Source of the DNA: Gnetum montanum | Lineage: Eukaryota; Streptophyta; Gnetopsida; Gnetales; Gnetaceae | NCBI GenBank assembly: GCA_015680685.1 | Contig: MNCI01023457.1 | Coordinates: 718,586-782,585 of the forward strand | DNA length: 64,000 nt | Direction of reading: 5' to 3' | Shown: positions 35,575 to 47,429 of the stretch, one piece after another | Layout: every line of letters starts with the position of its first letter | How positions within the stretch are numbered: position 1 is the first letter of the stretch | Position numbers and translations under genes: made by a program | Notes under the pieces: generated by a model | What the model was told of the DNA's origin: nothing | The model's database searches: none | The model's input: the letters and a program-made list of their open reading frames with translations, nothing else

Positions 35575-36521
35575 TGATGAGAAATCAAGGTACTCCTATG
35601 TCCAACCATATGAATCACGAAGCATTCATGTGTGATTTAGTCAAATTCCATGGACTCTATGTCTTCCAGCACACTAGTCTTCTAGGAAGTGGACTTTTCC
35701 CTAATAGTCATTCATTATCTTCTCAATTACACTTGTGATGCACAAAGGTATGGTTAAGTGTAATCAAGGCATATGATTTTTATTATTTTATGTTTTATGC
35801 TCTCGGTGCTTTAAAATAGAGAATTGAAGTATTTTAATAACTAATTTAATTTAACTAATTAACTGATCTCTAACTAGTCCTAACATAAGCATCTGGTCCC
35901 ACTTTCTACATATGTCCTAAACCCATGTATCCACTACTAGGGATAATGAGTGCTATGTTATTAGGGAAACCAAGCAATAACACTGCTGGGATTACCAAGA
36001 GAATATGTGCTTATGCTCAAAGTAGTCGTACTTATGTGTTAGTCTATTTAGCTTAATTAATTAACTAACCACTTGAAATCTAATTTAGCTTAATTAATTA
36101 CATAATTAATGAAAATAATAAATGCATAAATGAATTATTAATCTATTATAAGTGCTACAAGGTTTGACCAAAAGGCTCATCTTTATGGTCATTCACATTA
36201 GTGTGTTTAGGTATAATAGTGCTCACATAAAGATTCATACACTTTTTAACTCCTGCTGTAGGTACTTAGAGAAATATTCTAACTTTCAAATGATAAAATT
36301 GCAAGAGCTATGCTACAATTATCACAAGACATGTCATAAACATAGCTGATGAGAAAATATTTATAGACTTTATTCAAGAGCTATGTCAACAGAGCCCCAT
36401 ATATGTAGCAAATGCTACATCAATGTGACCCTATTGATAGGGTAACATCACATAGGCATGGCTATGTCGACAAGGCCATGTCAATAGAGGCCCATCAACA
36501 TGACATAATGATGATTCATCA
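35575..36521 (-). repeat. 5' LTR of element C
   Basis: A 947 bp LTR. The sense strand starts TGATGAATCATC at 36521 and ends at 35575 with CATCA. The TATA box CTATAAATA is at 36358-36366. U3 (36380-36505) contains TTGATGGGCC, TGTCGACA and TGTCAATAG words, shared with B and D. Confidence 0.85.
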
Positions 36522-39500
36522 AGTTGGATACATAGGCTTCTATAAATTTAAGGATGATGAAATCATGAGACCAATTAATCATTTCATAGTGGAATGAGTT
36601 TATTCTAGATATGGCTATTGGAAAGAGTACAATATATACTTGGTTGGATTACTGGTTCCTCTCAATTATGACTTCTTTGGGTTACACTTCATATATCAGT
36701 ATATATATGGTTGTGACCATAATGGAGATTTGTCTTGGATTTCCTAATAGTGATTACCATAGTATGTTTTCAGCACAAAAATTTTTGAATGGAAAATCAA
36801 GTTTTTATACTAGGAAATAATAAAGTAGAGTTTAAGAGAATAGATTGTGTAGCAATGTAAAAAGAAAGTCAATGAAGATAAATTGAAAAAGTGTAAATAA
36901 GATTAAAAATAGAAAGGTTTTATGTGAGAATTACACATAGATCATATAGATACTTGCAATAGATATCCAAGGAAATAGTATGCAAAGTAAAATGCTAAGA
37001 AACACACAGATTCATTCTCCAAATAGTTGTAAAAATGATTGTATTATGCACAATATATTGATGCAAGAAAGATTCAATAGCTGTTGTAATGCTATCATAT
37101 GCATTAATGGAATTGTAATTGGAAGTCATCTTACATATGTATAGAGCAAAAACTATGCATCAGAATGCATAAATTTTGAAAATAAAAACAAAAATACAAT
37201 ACTGGATTACCATAGTTAATGATTTTATCAAAAGGGAGAAGAAAAATTCACAGTATTTTTGCATACAACATGCTTGAAACAAGAATTTATAACCCTAGCT
37301 CCACATTTATTGATAACTTAGATTGTTGATGTGCTCATTGCTATTGGTTCTCAATTCATCAAAATTATTTTAAAAAAATTTGGAGTTGTTGCTGGACACC
37401 CATGTGTTTCACCTACCATTGCTGCTTAAATCAAGTATATATAGGTATGAGATAAGCAAGTAAACATCATGCAAAATGTCTTTGTTTATATAGAGTTGAA
37501 ACCATATTCTTCATTGTATTAAGCATTTGCAATAGAAATAAACACAAAATGATTTTCCGTACCTTAGAATTATGAAGGGTAAGCTCCAAATCTAAAAATA
37601 AAACAAAAATGAAAACACCATTGACATTCATGTGCTTTGTTCGCACTTCTAAATTCCTTGTTAAAATGTGAATTCAAGTCACTGGGGGAAGAAGTAAATG
37701 GCAAGCAACAATAGGTTCCTAGAGCACTGACATCACCAATGACCTTGTTGCAACTCAATGATAGTAGTAGGAGCAAGTCTTTGGGCTTGAAGAATTTCTA
37801 TTTTTTTCCATTTTCACAAGATTTAGTAGACAAACATGAAACATAATGTTTTTTGCTGAAACAAAATAAAACTCATGTCATAGTAGAAAAATAACCATAG
37901 AAGTAATAGAATTAGATGGATGATGCCATTAGAGAGAGCTCATCCACCAATGAAAAAAGAGCAATAATAATGCACCTCCTCCTACATTGTTGCTAGTGCA
38001 AATTCAAATGGAAAATCTACAATGACTGCTAGAGGCATGGTTGGTGGCCAAGGATTTGGGGGTGTACATGGAAAAAGAGGTAACAAAGGTGAACAGGCAA
38101 TAGCTAATGATGACACTACATTCCAGCATAAGATCAAGGTGGTGCAATGTCTGGCATGAAAGCCATAGGGCTTGTGTGCATCATCAAGGGCCTACACATC
38201 AAATGTAAATGTGGAGATACATGAGGCCTTAAGGCCACATAGCCTTAATATTTTTCATTATTATTATTATCATCATTGCAATGCACAAGATTTTTTTTTA
38301 AAACATAAAAAGTGATTTTTGTAGTTTAAAAGAGAATTTATAAATATTAGGCAATTATAATTTTATTTTCATGGGGATTAAATATTTACAAAGAAATTAT
38401 AACTTCCTATGAAAGTTAAAACTATATCCCCTTGATATTTGTAAGGTTGTAATTACAAAAAAAGATACTTGTCAACTTTGGCTTATTTTTCTCATAAAAG
38501 TTATGACTTCTTAAGGTAGTTAGGAATAAATTCCCTAGATATTTGTAATAACCTTAACTTCTCATGATTATTGTAACTACCCTAAGGTCACTATAAAAGG
38601 ACCTTCAAAGGTATAATTCAAGCACGAAATTGATAAAAACAACTTGGAATTGATAAAAACAAATTGGAAGAAGATTGAATATTTCTTGTAAAACATGGCT
38701 TGTTAAGGACATTAATTTAGCTACTTTGTTTTAATCTTGTGAGTTCATTTCTTCCAATTTTCTTTAAGTTACTTAGCTAATTGTGTAGATAGTATCATGC
38801 TTGGCATTTAATTTTGAGGATTTTTGTAGATTTTTCATATAGCTCTATTTTTGTGCGCTAGTAGACTCCTATTAGGGTTGCCATAAAAGAGCTTATGTTG
38901 TTGAAAAGTCTCTAGAGCAATTCAATGGTAATGTCTTAATGAAATTGCTGATTTTAAGCATAAAATATTTAGGAAAATCTTTGTTATTTTGAGATAACTA
39001 ACATATCTTCATTATTTTAAAGTATATTGCCTTAGTGTTTCAATCATGAGATTGTCACTTTTTTCTAAATGCTCTATTGAATGCAATTCTTGACAACTAT
39101 TAACTAGTCAAAATAGAAGTTCATACTTTGTTGTTTATGTAGCATTTTTGGTAGTGTAATAATATTGTCTTTTATGAAATTGCTTGTTGAGTTCAAAGGG
39201 TTTGGATAACTTGTAAAGATTAAATTGGAATAGCTTTATTGTGAAGTATTTCTTCATGTCAATATATCTTGATTAAATGTTTGAGATCCCACACAAATTT
39301 CCTTTCTTTTCTTTTCTCTTTCTGAAACCCATTGAATCTTTCTCTATTTCTAGTTTTCTTATGGAGCTTTCTCTCTAAGGAAAATTAGGTGTAGATTGGG
39401 AAAATTGTGCTCAAATGTTTTTGTGAAATTTTATTTGTTACAAGTAATGTACTATATTGATTGTATAGACTAAGTGATTTGAAAAAATAGGAACCTTCAA

Positions 39501-39776
39501 CAACTCAAAATATTTGACAAAGTTAGCTAAATTTCTTTTATGAAAGCCAATTATAGTTTCATAGAAAACCCAACCATTTCAACATCCACAACAACAAACA
39601 CAAGTTCACGTTTAGTTAATTTCATAACAAATGAGTCTATTTGAAGTTATATAAGCCTTGGTGTTGATAGAGACCAACAAGTACCTAAAAACTATTTGAA
39701 GAACACCTTCTTTTCCCATGACCCAATGTCATGAGGTCAAAGCCCCAACATTGGTAGTTCCAAGTGGTCACCAATA
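36522..39776 (+). repeat. Second T LTR, probably the 3' LTR of T
   Basis: This 3.25 kb stretch aligns collinearly with 1939-2257 plus 14876-17761, with TATAAAAG at 38592. It carries the unbroken GTAGA (36825-36829) into which B inserted in the other copy. It ends TCACCAATA exactly where the first copy ends TTACCAACA, which supports a true LTR end. Within it, 36412-36830 contains short open frames that I do not recognise. Confidence 0.7.
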
Positions 39777-40056
39777 GAAATTAAGAGGAAAGGAAGAGTA
39801 CTTGAGAGAGGTTGAGAGAATCTCTTATAAGTGTTTTGCCTTGAGCTTAAGCTCCATTGTGAGTAATTGAGCATTAAGAGGGAACAAGTGTGACCTCTAA
39901 GATCTGTGGAAGATTTTTGAGTTGAGCTTGGCTTTGTATCTTTGATGTATTTTCTTGGTATTTTGAGATTTTTCTTAATATAAGGGAGATTGAATCCTAC
40001 TTGGAAGTTTGGGATTGAATCCTATTTGGATCTATTGAGGGGTCATCCTTGCACTA
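39777..40056 (+). repeat. 5' LTR of G, truncated at left
   Basis: It aligns with 42469-42787: GAGAGTACTTGA, GATTGAGAGAAT, GAGTTGAGCTTGGCT and TTTCTTAATATAAGGGAGA. The left end coincides with the end of the T LTR. Confidence 0.8.
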
Positions 40057-40059
40057 GAT

Positions 40060-40071
40060 TGGTATTAGAGC
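40060..40071 (+). other. Primer-binding site, initiator-Met type (element G)
   Basis: TGGTATTAGAGC, directly after the 5' LTR. Most plant chromoviruses prime with initiator Met tRNA. Confidence 0.8.
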
Positions 40072-40479
40072 ATTATTTTTGAAGGAACCCACACATTGAT
40101 GTTAGGTTTGGAGGAATCCATACGTAAGCATTTGATTTGGAGGGATCAATACTTATATTGGATAAAGATTTATTTTTGGTATGGATTCTAAGAAAAAGAC
40201 TAATCAAGATCTTGGGTAAGAGATTTAAGAGCTCAAAGACTCCTTCAAGACTTTTGTGGCTAAAATTCAAGAATTCTTCCCAAGATATGGATTATCAAAC
40301 ACCAAGATTTTGGAGAAAATTCAAGAATAAATGAAGAAGATATTAAATAAGAAAATTATTTTGCAATCTTTTAAGGAAAAATAGGAAGAGATGATCAAAT
40401 AACGCCAAGGAGAAAAGGGACTACAACTCAAAGGTATGAGCCAAGGTTTCCTTTTCATAATAATTAGGAAAATGATGAT

Positions 40480-41370
40480 GAAATATTTGTGAAGATGTTA
40501 AGAAGTGATTTAAGAGTTCCTCATGTAGATATTCCCATCTTTAAAGGTGTTGAAGGTATAGACCTCTTTATTTCTTGGCTTAGAGTGCTAAATAAGTATT
40601 TTCTTATTGAGCAAGTTTCTAGTGAGACAATGATTCATGTTGTTAAGAGAAAACTTAAATGATTGTCAACTAAATGGTGGAACAAGGAATGTCTCAATAT
40701 CTTGAAGAACATGGAAGACCTATTAAGATTTGGCAACTCATGCAATTCATGCTAAAGCAAAATTTTGAGAAGACATTTGTCCGTCATGAAGTCATCAAGA
40801 AGCTCAAATTTATTAGACAAGGAGATCAAGAGGTAAAATATTTTTATGTTCAATTTTGTAAATCCTTGGAAATGATTGATGTTAATTGGATTGAGTATGA
40901 TGAAGCTTCTAACATCATTAGTGAATTGAGGATGCAATATCATTAAGAACTAGCACTCTATGAACCTGATACTCTTGATGAAGCCTATGATCTTACTTTT
41001 AAGGATAAAACAAAAATCACAAGATTTGGCTTAAATAAGGACAAAGAGCACAAGAAAAGGGATGAGAAATACACAATCTACAAGTCAAGGAAATCATCCA
41101 AAGAGGATGATGAAGATGAACCAAAGAAGAAGGAAAGGAAATCTACTTCTCCTAAAAGTGGAAGAAGAAGAAAATGATCTCCAAGAGGTAAAGATCATGG
41201 TAAATATATATGTTATGATTATGGTTAATCAAGTAATAAAAAATAAGAATGAAAAAATCAAAAGAAGAATGCCTTTTAGGATAAGAAAATTCAAATCATG
41301 TAAGAGGATGAACCTTGAATGTTCAAAGAAAGTATGTGAACATGATCCTTTACACATTATTGAATAAAGT
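40480..41370 (+). pseudogene. gag of element G
   Basis: Pieces in order: RVPHVDIPIFKGVEGIDLFI, then WWNKECLNILKN-like, KIWQLMQFMLKQNFEKTFV, LKFIRQGDQEVKYFYVQFCK, ISELRMQYH. This is the Retrotrans_gag pattern with the expected phases. A Lys/Glu-rich tail follows (41040-41180) and then a decayed zinc knuckle (YICYDYG, about 41205). A stop interrupts at 40944-40946. Confidence 0.72.
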
Positions 41371-41439
41371 GAATTGAATAATTCTACTTAGGTTGGACAT
41401 GTTAGTGCCAATGAGGATGTTATAAGAAATCCTTTATTT

Positions 41440-41920
41440 ATAACTTATTGACATGTTAATGGTTTATTCATTGAGTGTGCTCATTAATGATGGAGCATAA
41501 GAAATTGTGATTTCTACCAAGGCAACGAAGCCATTGCAGTTAGCTACAATTCCTCATCCTAATCCATTAAAAGTGCATTGGTTAATGAAAATTCACTCTA
41601 AACAAGTTAAGAAATAGTGCCTTACTAATTATTCCATTGAAATTTTTCATGATCAAATTCTTTGTGAGGTATTGCTTATTGACTGTTTAGATCTCATACT
41701 TGGTAGATCATGGAATTATGATAATAAGAATGTCTTTGATGGTGAAAATAATAGTTGGAATATAAGGTGAGACAATCATAAGTTTATGTTTTTGTCCACT
41801 ATTGTTGCTAGTGAGGTTGGTAATCTAAAATCTTTATTGATGCTTCCTAGTTATAAGGAGATTATAAGGGTAAATGCTATTTGTGATGATGGATTTTTTT
41901 TTCATGCTTAAAAGAATGCA
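41440..41920 (+). pseudogene. Aspartic protease of element G
   Basis: The active-site region reads LINDGA-stop-EIVIS; plant chromovirus-type proteases have a VDGGS/CENVVS-like motif here. Later IEIFHDQILCEVLLIDCLDL and LILGRSWNYDNKNVFDGENN match the LLGRPW-YD-DG block of this class. After it the expected RT does not follow. Confidence 0.68.
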
Positions 41921-42392
41921 TTTGATATGGATGTTATTACTGAGTGCATGGAGTTTCATATGAATGATAAGAAGGTTACCTTTTTTATTATTAAATCTTG
42001 GATGTTAACAGTAGTAGTATGTTGGGTGATGCTTTTAAGCACTTTTGCAATTGCTAGGCTAAGTTTGTATTGGAAAAGATGTGCTGGAAGAATAAGGAAG
42101 ATATTTTGGTAGTAGGTGGAGAAATGTCATTTGTATTTGGGCATAGGACAAGTAGGCCTACTTCATGGATTAATGCTAACAATTATTTTTCTATATTTTT
42201 ATGTAACTTTTGTGTAGGTTTAAGTCATCATGGGAATGCAAGGAAAGCATTCCAAGGAGATGCTTAGATGAAGGAAGCATGGTGGGGCATGAGGACAAGC
42301 TTGCATGAGTAAAGGAAGATTAAAACTAAAACTTTAAATGATACTCATTCTTATGTTTATAATGTATTGAGTCTTGATTATTATGCTAAGTG

Positions 42393-42787
42393 TGATGACC
42401 TTGAGTAATGGAGGCATGAGCAAGAGAGAGAGAGCTCATGAGAGAAGAGGAAGGAGAGCTTGTGCAAGGAAATTGAGTGAGAGAAAAGGGAGAGTACTTG
42501 AAATAGATTGAGAGAATATGTTATAAGCTCCTAATCTTGAGCTTGGGCTTCATTGTGAGCAATTGAGGATTGAGAGGGGATAAGTATGGCCTCTAAGATA
42601 CTTGGAAGGGTTTGGAGTTGAGCTTGGCTCCCCATCTTTGATGCATTTTCTTGGTATTTGAGAGTTTTCTTAATATAAGGGAGACTTTATCTATTTAATT
42701 GTGTTGTTCTTATGTTTTAAGATAATTCTACTTGGAAGTTTTGGATTGGATCCTGTTAGAGTCTATTGAGGTACCATCCCTACACCA
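42393..42787 (+). repeat. 3' LTR of element G
   Basis: It probably starts TGATGACCTTGAG and ends TACACCA. It contains a short GA-rich stretch (42420-42460) absent from the truncated 5' copy. It includes a 30 bp insertion relative to the 5' LTR near 42690. Confidence 0.7.
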
Positions 42788-45700
42788 CAATTCTAGCTAA
42801 ACATGATAGCATAGAATTACAACTTAAAGTAGAAACAAAATGGTAAATAATTAAAAGATAAATAGAAATTTTAATCATTATTTTCCTCCTCTAAATCCTT
42901 GTCATCAAAACTAATATAATTAACTAGATACCAAAGAAAAACCAAGGGAATTAGTCCTAAAACTAAGTAGGGTAAACAACTATTAAAATACTCCCTTAAG
43001 GATTTGGTTGGAGGCATGAGGTAGCTAGATAGTCATGTACATGGGATAGATATAAATAGAACATAGTAATACAAATAAAAAAATAAAAATGGATAGAAAA
43101 TAATAATAATAATAATAACAGAGATCTAACAGATAATAAACAAATTAACTAAAACTTCACCACCACTTAGTAACCATTAAATGAATGAAATAAATACATT
43201 GTAATTAGTGACATATGCTTCATACATAAGCACTCAACTGACCACCAAGATATGCTTTATATATAGTCATTGCAAATTAGTTGAAACTCACCATGATATG
43301 CTTCATGTGTAAGCATTTAGCTAACTACTGAGATATGCTTCACACAATCACCACAAATTGTTAATATTTTTGCCAACTTGAGTCTAAATTTAATGATTAA
43401 ATATCAAACCAAACAAATTAAAAATCCATGGGTGGTGGAGTGAAATAAATCCAAATGCTAGAAAAGGTTAAAAAGGTCAAAGACCAAGAATCAAATTGTC
43501 AAAGTTCTAAGGATCAATTAAAGGTAAGGTTGAAATGTATGTTCTAATGAAGATCTAAAATTGTAGAAAAATATCAAGAATGGAATCTAAGCTCCTAGAT
43601 GTTGATCTAAACTACTAAAAATGATAGAATTTCATAATTTATCATTTTAGTTTTTAGTCATTTTGGAAAGCTCTAAAAGATAAATTTTCAGCATTTTCTT
43701 GACTTTTCATTGCTTAGAAACTAGGAGTTACTTTATAAAAGTTGCTTGATTCTAGATGCCAAAGATAATGATCACATCATATGTGCATTATGGTTGTGAT
43801 AGGAAAGCATGACTTGTCTTCCACATTGACAAGATGAAAAATGTTTTCTTCTGGGCCATCGACATCAAGATTTGTTTAAAGAGTCAAAAATCCAAGAAAT
43901 AGTTCAAAACCCTAATTCTGTAGCTAAAATTTTAGTAGAATTTGAAACAAATATAAAACATGATCAAAATTTCTCACAATGTTTACTAACATCTCATGCA
44001 TGATAAAAAAATCCTTAGAAATTGATAAAATTATAGAAAATAATAATAAAATATTCAAGTTTGAGTATTAAGGTTATTTGAAAAATAGTTACTAAATAAA
44101 CATTAATCAACACAAACATATGTGGGATAAAAAAATTATCAAATACTATTAATATGAGAAAATCATCAACATTATCCTACCTAAACATGACAATGCTATA
44201 CAAAAGGATACTTACTTCACTTTGATCTTCCAAACAAGTTTCAAATCCTAGATGAAATCATAGGTTAATGTTGGAATCTAAGCAAAATCTGAAATAAGAT
44301 CTCAAATTAAGGCTTCCTGTAGTTCCTAGTTTACAATACAAATATAGATTTAGCCTCCTCTATAAACTAATAGGGTCTTTCTCTCTAGCCTTATCTTCTA
44401 GTTGTTAGCTATGTAATTGGTTAATCTCTCATGGAATAGTTGCCAGGAATATATTATTATAAGGGTTTGGTAAGGTTGGAAAAATGGAAGCCCTCATGGG
44501 TAGAAACTAAATTAAAAAACTTTTTAAAACTATTTTCTAACATGGGTTGGTGACCAATGCTACCCTAACAAGGATTTCCTATAAGAAAGTTAATAACCAT
44601 GTCTAAGACCAACATAAAACCTATTAACAAAGTTTAAGGTCAAAAACATAACTAATAAAAATGTTTTTATAAAACCATATAAATCATAAGATAAAAAATT
44701 TAGTAAAAATTTAAAATATAATATAAAATATAATTTTATCAAAAATAAAATTTATCAAAATAAAGCATACCTAAACCAAAGGAGTACCTCATGTGTCAAT
44801 GGCCCATCCAATACCTAATACCTGCTAACTCGAATCTCCCAAAAAATATTGATGCACATATGCTAAAATTAAAGGTAAAATAAAAAAATGATAGAAATAT
44901 TAAAATATTAAAAATACTAAATAAAATAAAATAAAATGGTATAAAATATAAAGAAAAGACTATTAAAAAAATAGTAAGACATGTAGCATATAAAAAAACA
45001 TAGTCGACCATAAGAATGGGTCACTAAGCATAAACATAAGTTAGCATACAAGACATCAAGGGTTTAAATCTTAAACATACCAAGAAATAAGAGGTATCTA
45101 AGGTAAGGGTGTTACATTCTATTCCTCAAAAATATTCTTCCTAGAAGATCTTATGGTGTGTGATATACAAATCTTTCTCTACTTTACATGTTGCTTCTTG
45201 AAATCCTTGCCTTTTTTAGATAATCTTTACCATCAAAATGACTTTACTCCTTAATCTTCTCTCCATTATATTAACAATCTTAACTAGCTAGCCTAAAAAT
45301 TTAACATCAAGTTGAAGCTCAACATTGTACCAATCTATCTTGTGACTAGGATCTGTAACATACTTAGCACGAACATGTAAAACATATTATAAATTGAGTG
45401 AAACTATTGTGGAAGGTTAAGCTAATAGGAAACTTCATTAATTTTCTTCAAAATCTACAAGCGACCATTTGTTAACTCAAAATAATATTATAAGAACAAA
45501 TAACTTAAGAAGGTAATAACATATAAAACTTAATAAGTTATAGTAGATTTGTAATATGGAAGAACATCATAATTTGATAAACCTTTATGAAAAAATACTA
45601 TAATAATAATTATAATAATTATTTGGTAACCATTTGGTAATAATAATTATTCCTTAATCTTAGGTAATTGTTATTATTTTTTTCTTATTTTCTTTCCTTG

Positions 45701-45900
45701 ATCAATTTGACTTACCTATAGACTTGGTACTCATTAGACCTTTAGCATGACAAGGAGTTAAGACTTAACATAAAAACATAACATAATAAAATTTTATTAT
45801 AAATTTATAAAAATATTTATTTATTCTTATGAATTATTTTATTTCATAACACAAACTTAACTAACTTTGTTTTGAAACACATATACTTACAAATTGCTTT
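42788..45900. other. Unassigned AT-rich sequence
   Basis: No gene recognised. It contains a short tandem repeat (43206-43350). Near 45098-45114 the motif GGGTGTTACA occurs; on the minus strand this reads TGTAACACCC, a frequent plant LTR start. It could be the 3' LTR boundary of the copia relic to its right, but no partner LTR was found. Confidence 0.3.
43206..43350. repeat. Short tandem repeat, ATATGCTTCA units
   Basis: Four degenerate units of 37-46 bp, each starting ATATGCTTCATACATAAGCA-like and ending in ACCACCAAG or ACTACTGAG. Confidence 0.6.
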
Positions 45901-45929
45901 GTATTTATTACAAATTGATACTAGGAGTT

Positions 45930-47420
45930 ACAAATGAAGTTACTATACTTATGAATGAATGACTCAATGTAATACAACATTTTACAAATCAAGATAATGT
46001 ATGAATTCCTCTCTAGCACTTCTTCTTAATTCATAATTTGTCTTTAATCTTGGTTCTTCTAAATCTTGATGAGAAATGTAATGTGAAATTAAGTTATGAT
46101 AGAGAGGTTGAAGGGTACTAACTTTAAACATAATATCAAACTCTTTTCATAACATTAATATTCTTTAAATATAATTTTTTCTTCTCACTTTCTATTATAA
46201 GCAAGTGAAGATAGAGAAAGGTACTCTTGAAAGATGTCAAATGACTATATAGCAAGGGTATTTGCAAGTACATCATTTTCTAGAACTTAGTGAAAATATA
46301 TTGAACATCAATGTATTTTCTAGATACTTCTATTACATAAAGTGAATGATAATCATAATATTATTAGTTTTCTCATGATAAACTAGATGTTGAAGAACAC
46401 TGTTTGCTATTTAACTATCAAAATGGATCTTAATGAACTTAGGAAATTTGATATTAATTTCCATGAGTAATTCATTAATTCATATGATATCTTGACAATT
46501 TTTTGTGGGCATGATGTGCAAATTTCATAGAAAAAAGGGATACAACCTTTTTCTTAATGCTTTTCTAGTTTATAGAATTTTTATAAAGTTGAATTAGAAA
46601 TCTAGTTTGGAAACTTTGATGAATGGTGTCACCACCCCAATCTACATCTATATAAACTTTCATAATCTTTGATGACCTAGCTTCAAAGATAAATTCATTA
46701 TATATTTTACTTTTAATATATTGTAGGATCAAGAAAGTTTCTTACATATGATGATAATTAGAGTTGTGCATTACCATTTTCAACTAGTTAACAACATATT
46801 AAAAATGTGGTATTATGTTCATAAGATATATAAGAGCACCATAGATTCAACAATATTGTGTACATGAATGATGTGTTTTTCAACACTAATTTTAAATCCA
46901 TGAGTCATAGAAATATGAGTTTCATTATATTTTAAAATATTGTATTTTTCTAATAAATTAGCTGTATATTTTATTTGGGATAGGATGACTTCATCTATCT
47001 TCTATCTTAAATTCATTCTCAAGTACTAGTATACTAGGTCGAGGTCTGAAATATTAAATTGTAGAGATAATTGATGTATAAACTTCTCTACAATCTTTGT
47101 TTCTATTTTTTTCACAAATATATCATCTACATGAAAGGAAAAAACATTTTAACTTTTCCTCTATCCTTCAGTATCTATAGATTAGTATTTTTTTATATTT
47201 CATTAATCCATAGTTATTTAAACATTGATCAATTTTTTGATACCATATTATTTGAACTTGTTTGAGATCATATAATGTTTTTGTAAGCTTACACATTTGT
47301 TATGAATTTTTATAATTATTTCATACAAATTTCTTTTTATAAATCACCATATATATAACATCCCTATTCCTAAATGATGTTGTTGCATAATGAAGATAGT
47401 GTTTCTTCATAACTAATCTT
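45930..47420 (-). pseudogene. copia RT and RNase H relic
   Basis: Read leftward: MCKLTKTLYDLKQVQIIWYQ (around 47290), FHVDDIFVKKIETKIVEKFI (around 47110), LQFNISDLDLVY, LSQIKYTANLLEKYNILKYN, then VYIDVDWGGDTIHQSFQTRF (around 46640) and SIKKKVVSL. These are the copia RT (LYGLKQAPRAW, YVDDI) and RNase H (DADWAG, SSKKQ-VSLS) landmarks. The YVDD box reads HVDD. Frames are broken throughout. No LTR pair was found. Confidence 0.75.
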
Positions 47421-47429
47421 GACATTAGT

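Larger units (their letters stand above)
27885..36521 (-). mobile_element. Left-truncated Athila-like element C
   Basis: An 8.6 kb minus-strand element with 5' LTR, primer site, gag, protease, RT, RNase H, integrase and part of ORF3. The end of ORF3 and the 3' LTR are missing at the junction with K. It ends at 36521 next to AGTTG, which is also found uninterrupted at 1939-1943 in the other T LTR. This indicates that C had inserted in T's 3' LTR. Confidence 0.82.
1840..39776 (+). mobile_element. Nested Tat-like Ty3/gypsy element T (with B, K, C inside)
   Basis: This is an inferred composite. The 5' LTR is 1840-2257 plus 14876-17761 (split by B), the body is 17762-22733, K interrupts integrase at 22734, and C sits against the remaining 3' LTR at 36522-39776. 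The two LTR copies align across B's insertion point, have the same TATAAAAG and end in the same context (TTACCAACA versus TCACCAATA). The rest of integrase, T's 3' untranslated region and the left end of its 3' LTR are missing, lost with the deletion at 27884/27885. The left end is uncertain: 1840-1938 has no counterpart in the second copy because C occupies that place. The alternative is that 36522-39776 is a solo LTR of a sister copy. Confidence 0.6.
39777..42787 (+). mobile_element. Chromovirus-like element G with gag and protease only
   Basis: A 3 kb element. It has a partial 5' LTR (39777-40056), an initiator-Met primer site, a Ty3/gypsy-type gag, a protease and a 3' LTR (about 42393-42787). 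RT, RNase H and integrase are absent, and 41930-42390 has no recognisable domain. The first 76 bp of the 5' LTR are missing because T's LTR abuts it. This is the second gag-bearing, pol-less element in the window. Confidence 0.7.

Noticed and set aside
36412-36820. Frames with KFKDDEIMRPINHFIVE, considered as a host exon
   Set aside because: The same DNA is in the first T LTR with stops in different places, and I could not connect it to any known protein; kept as LTR sequence.
43206-43350. Possible CRISPR-like array
   Set aside because: Four degenerate units of uneven length with no distinct spacers, in a plant genome; it is an ordinary minisatellite-like repeat.
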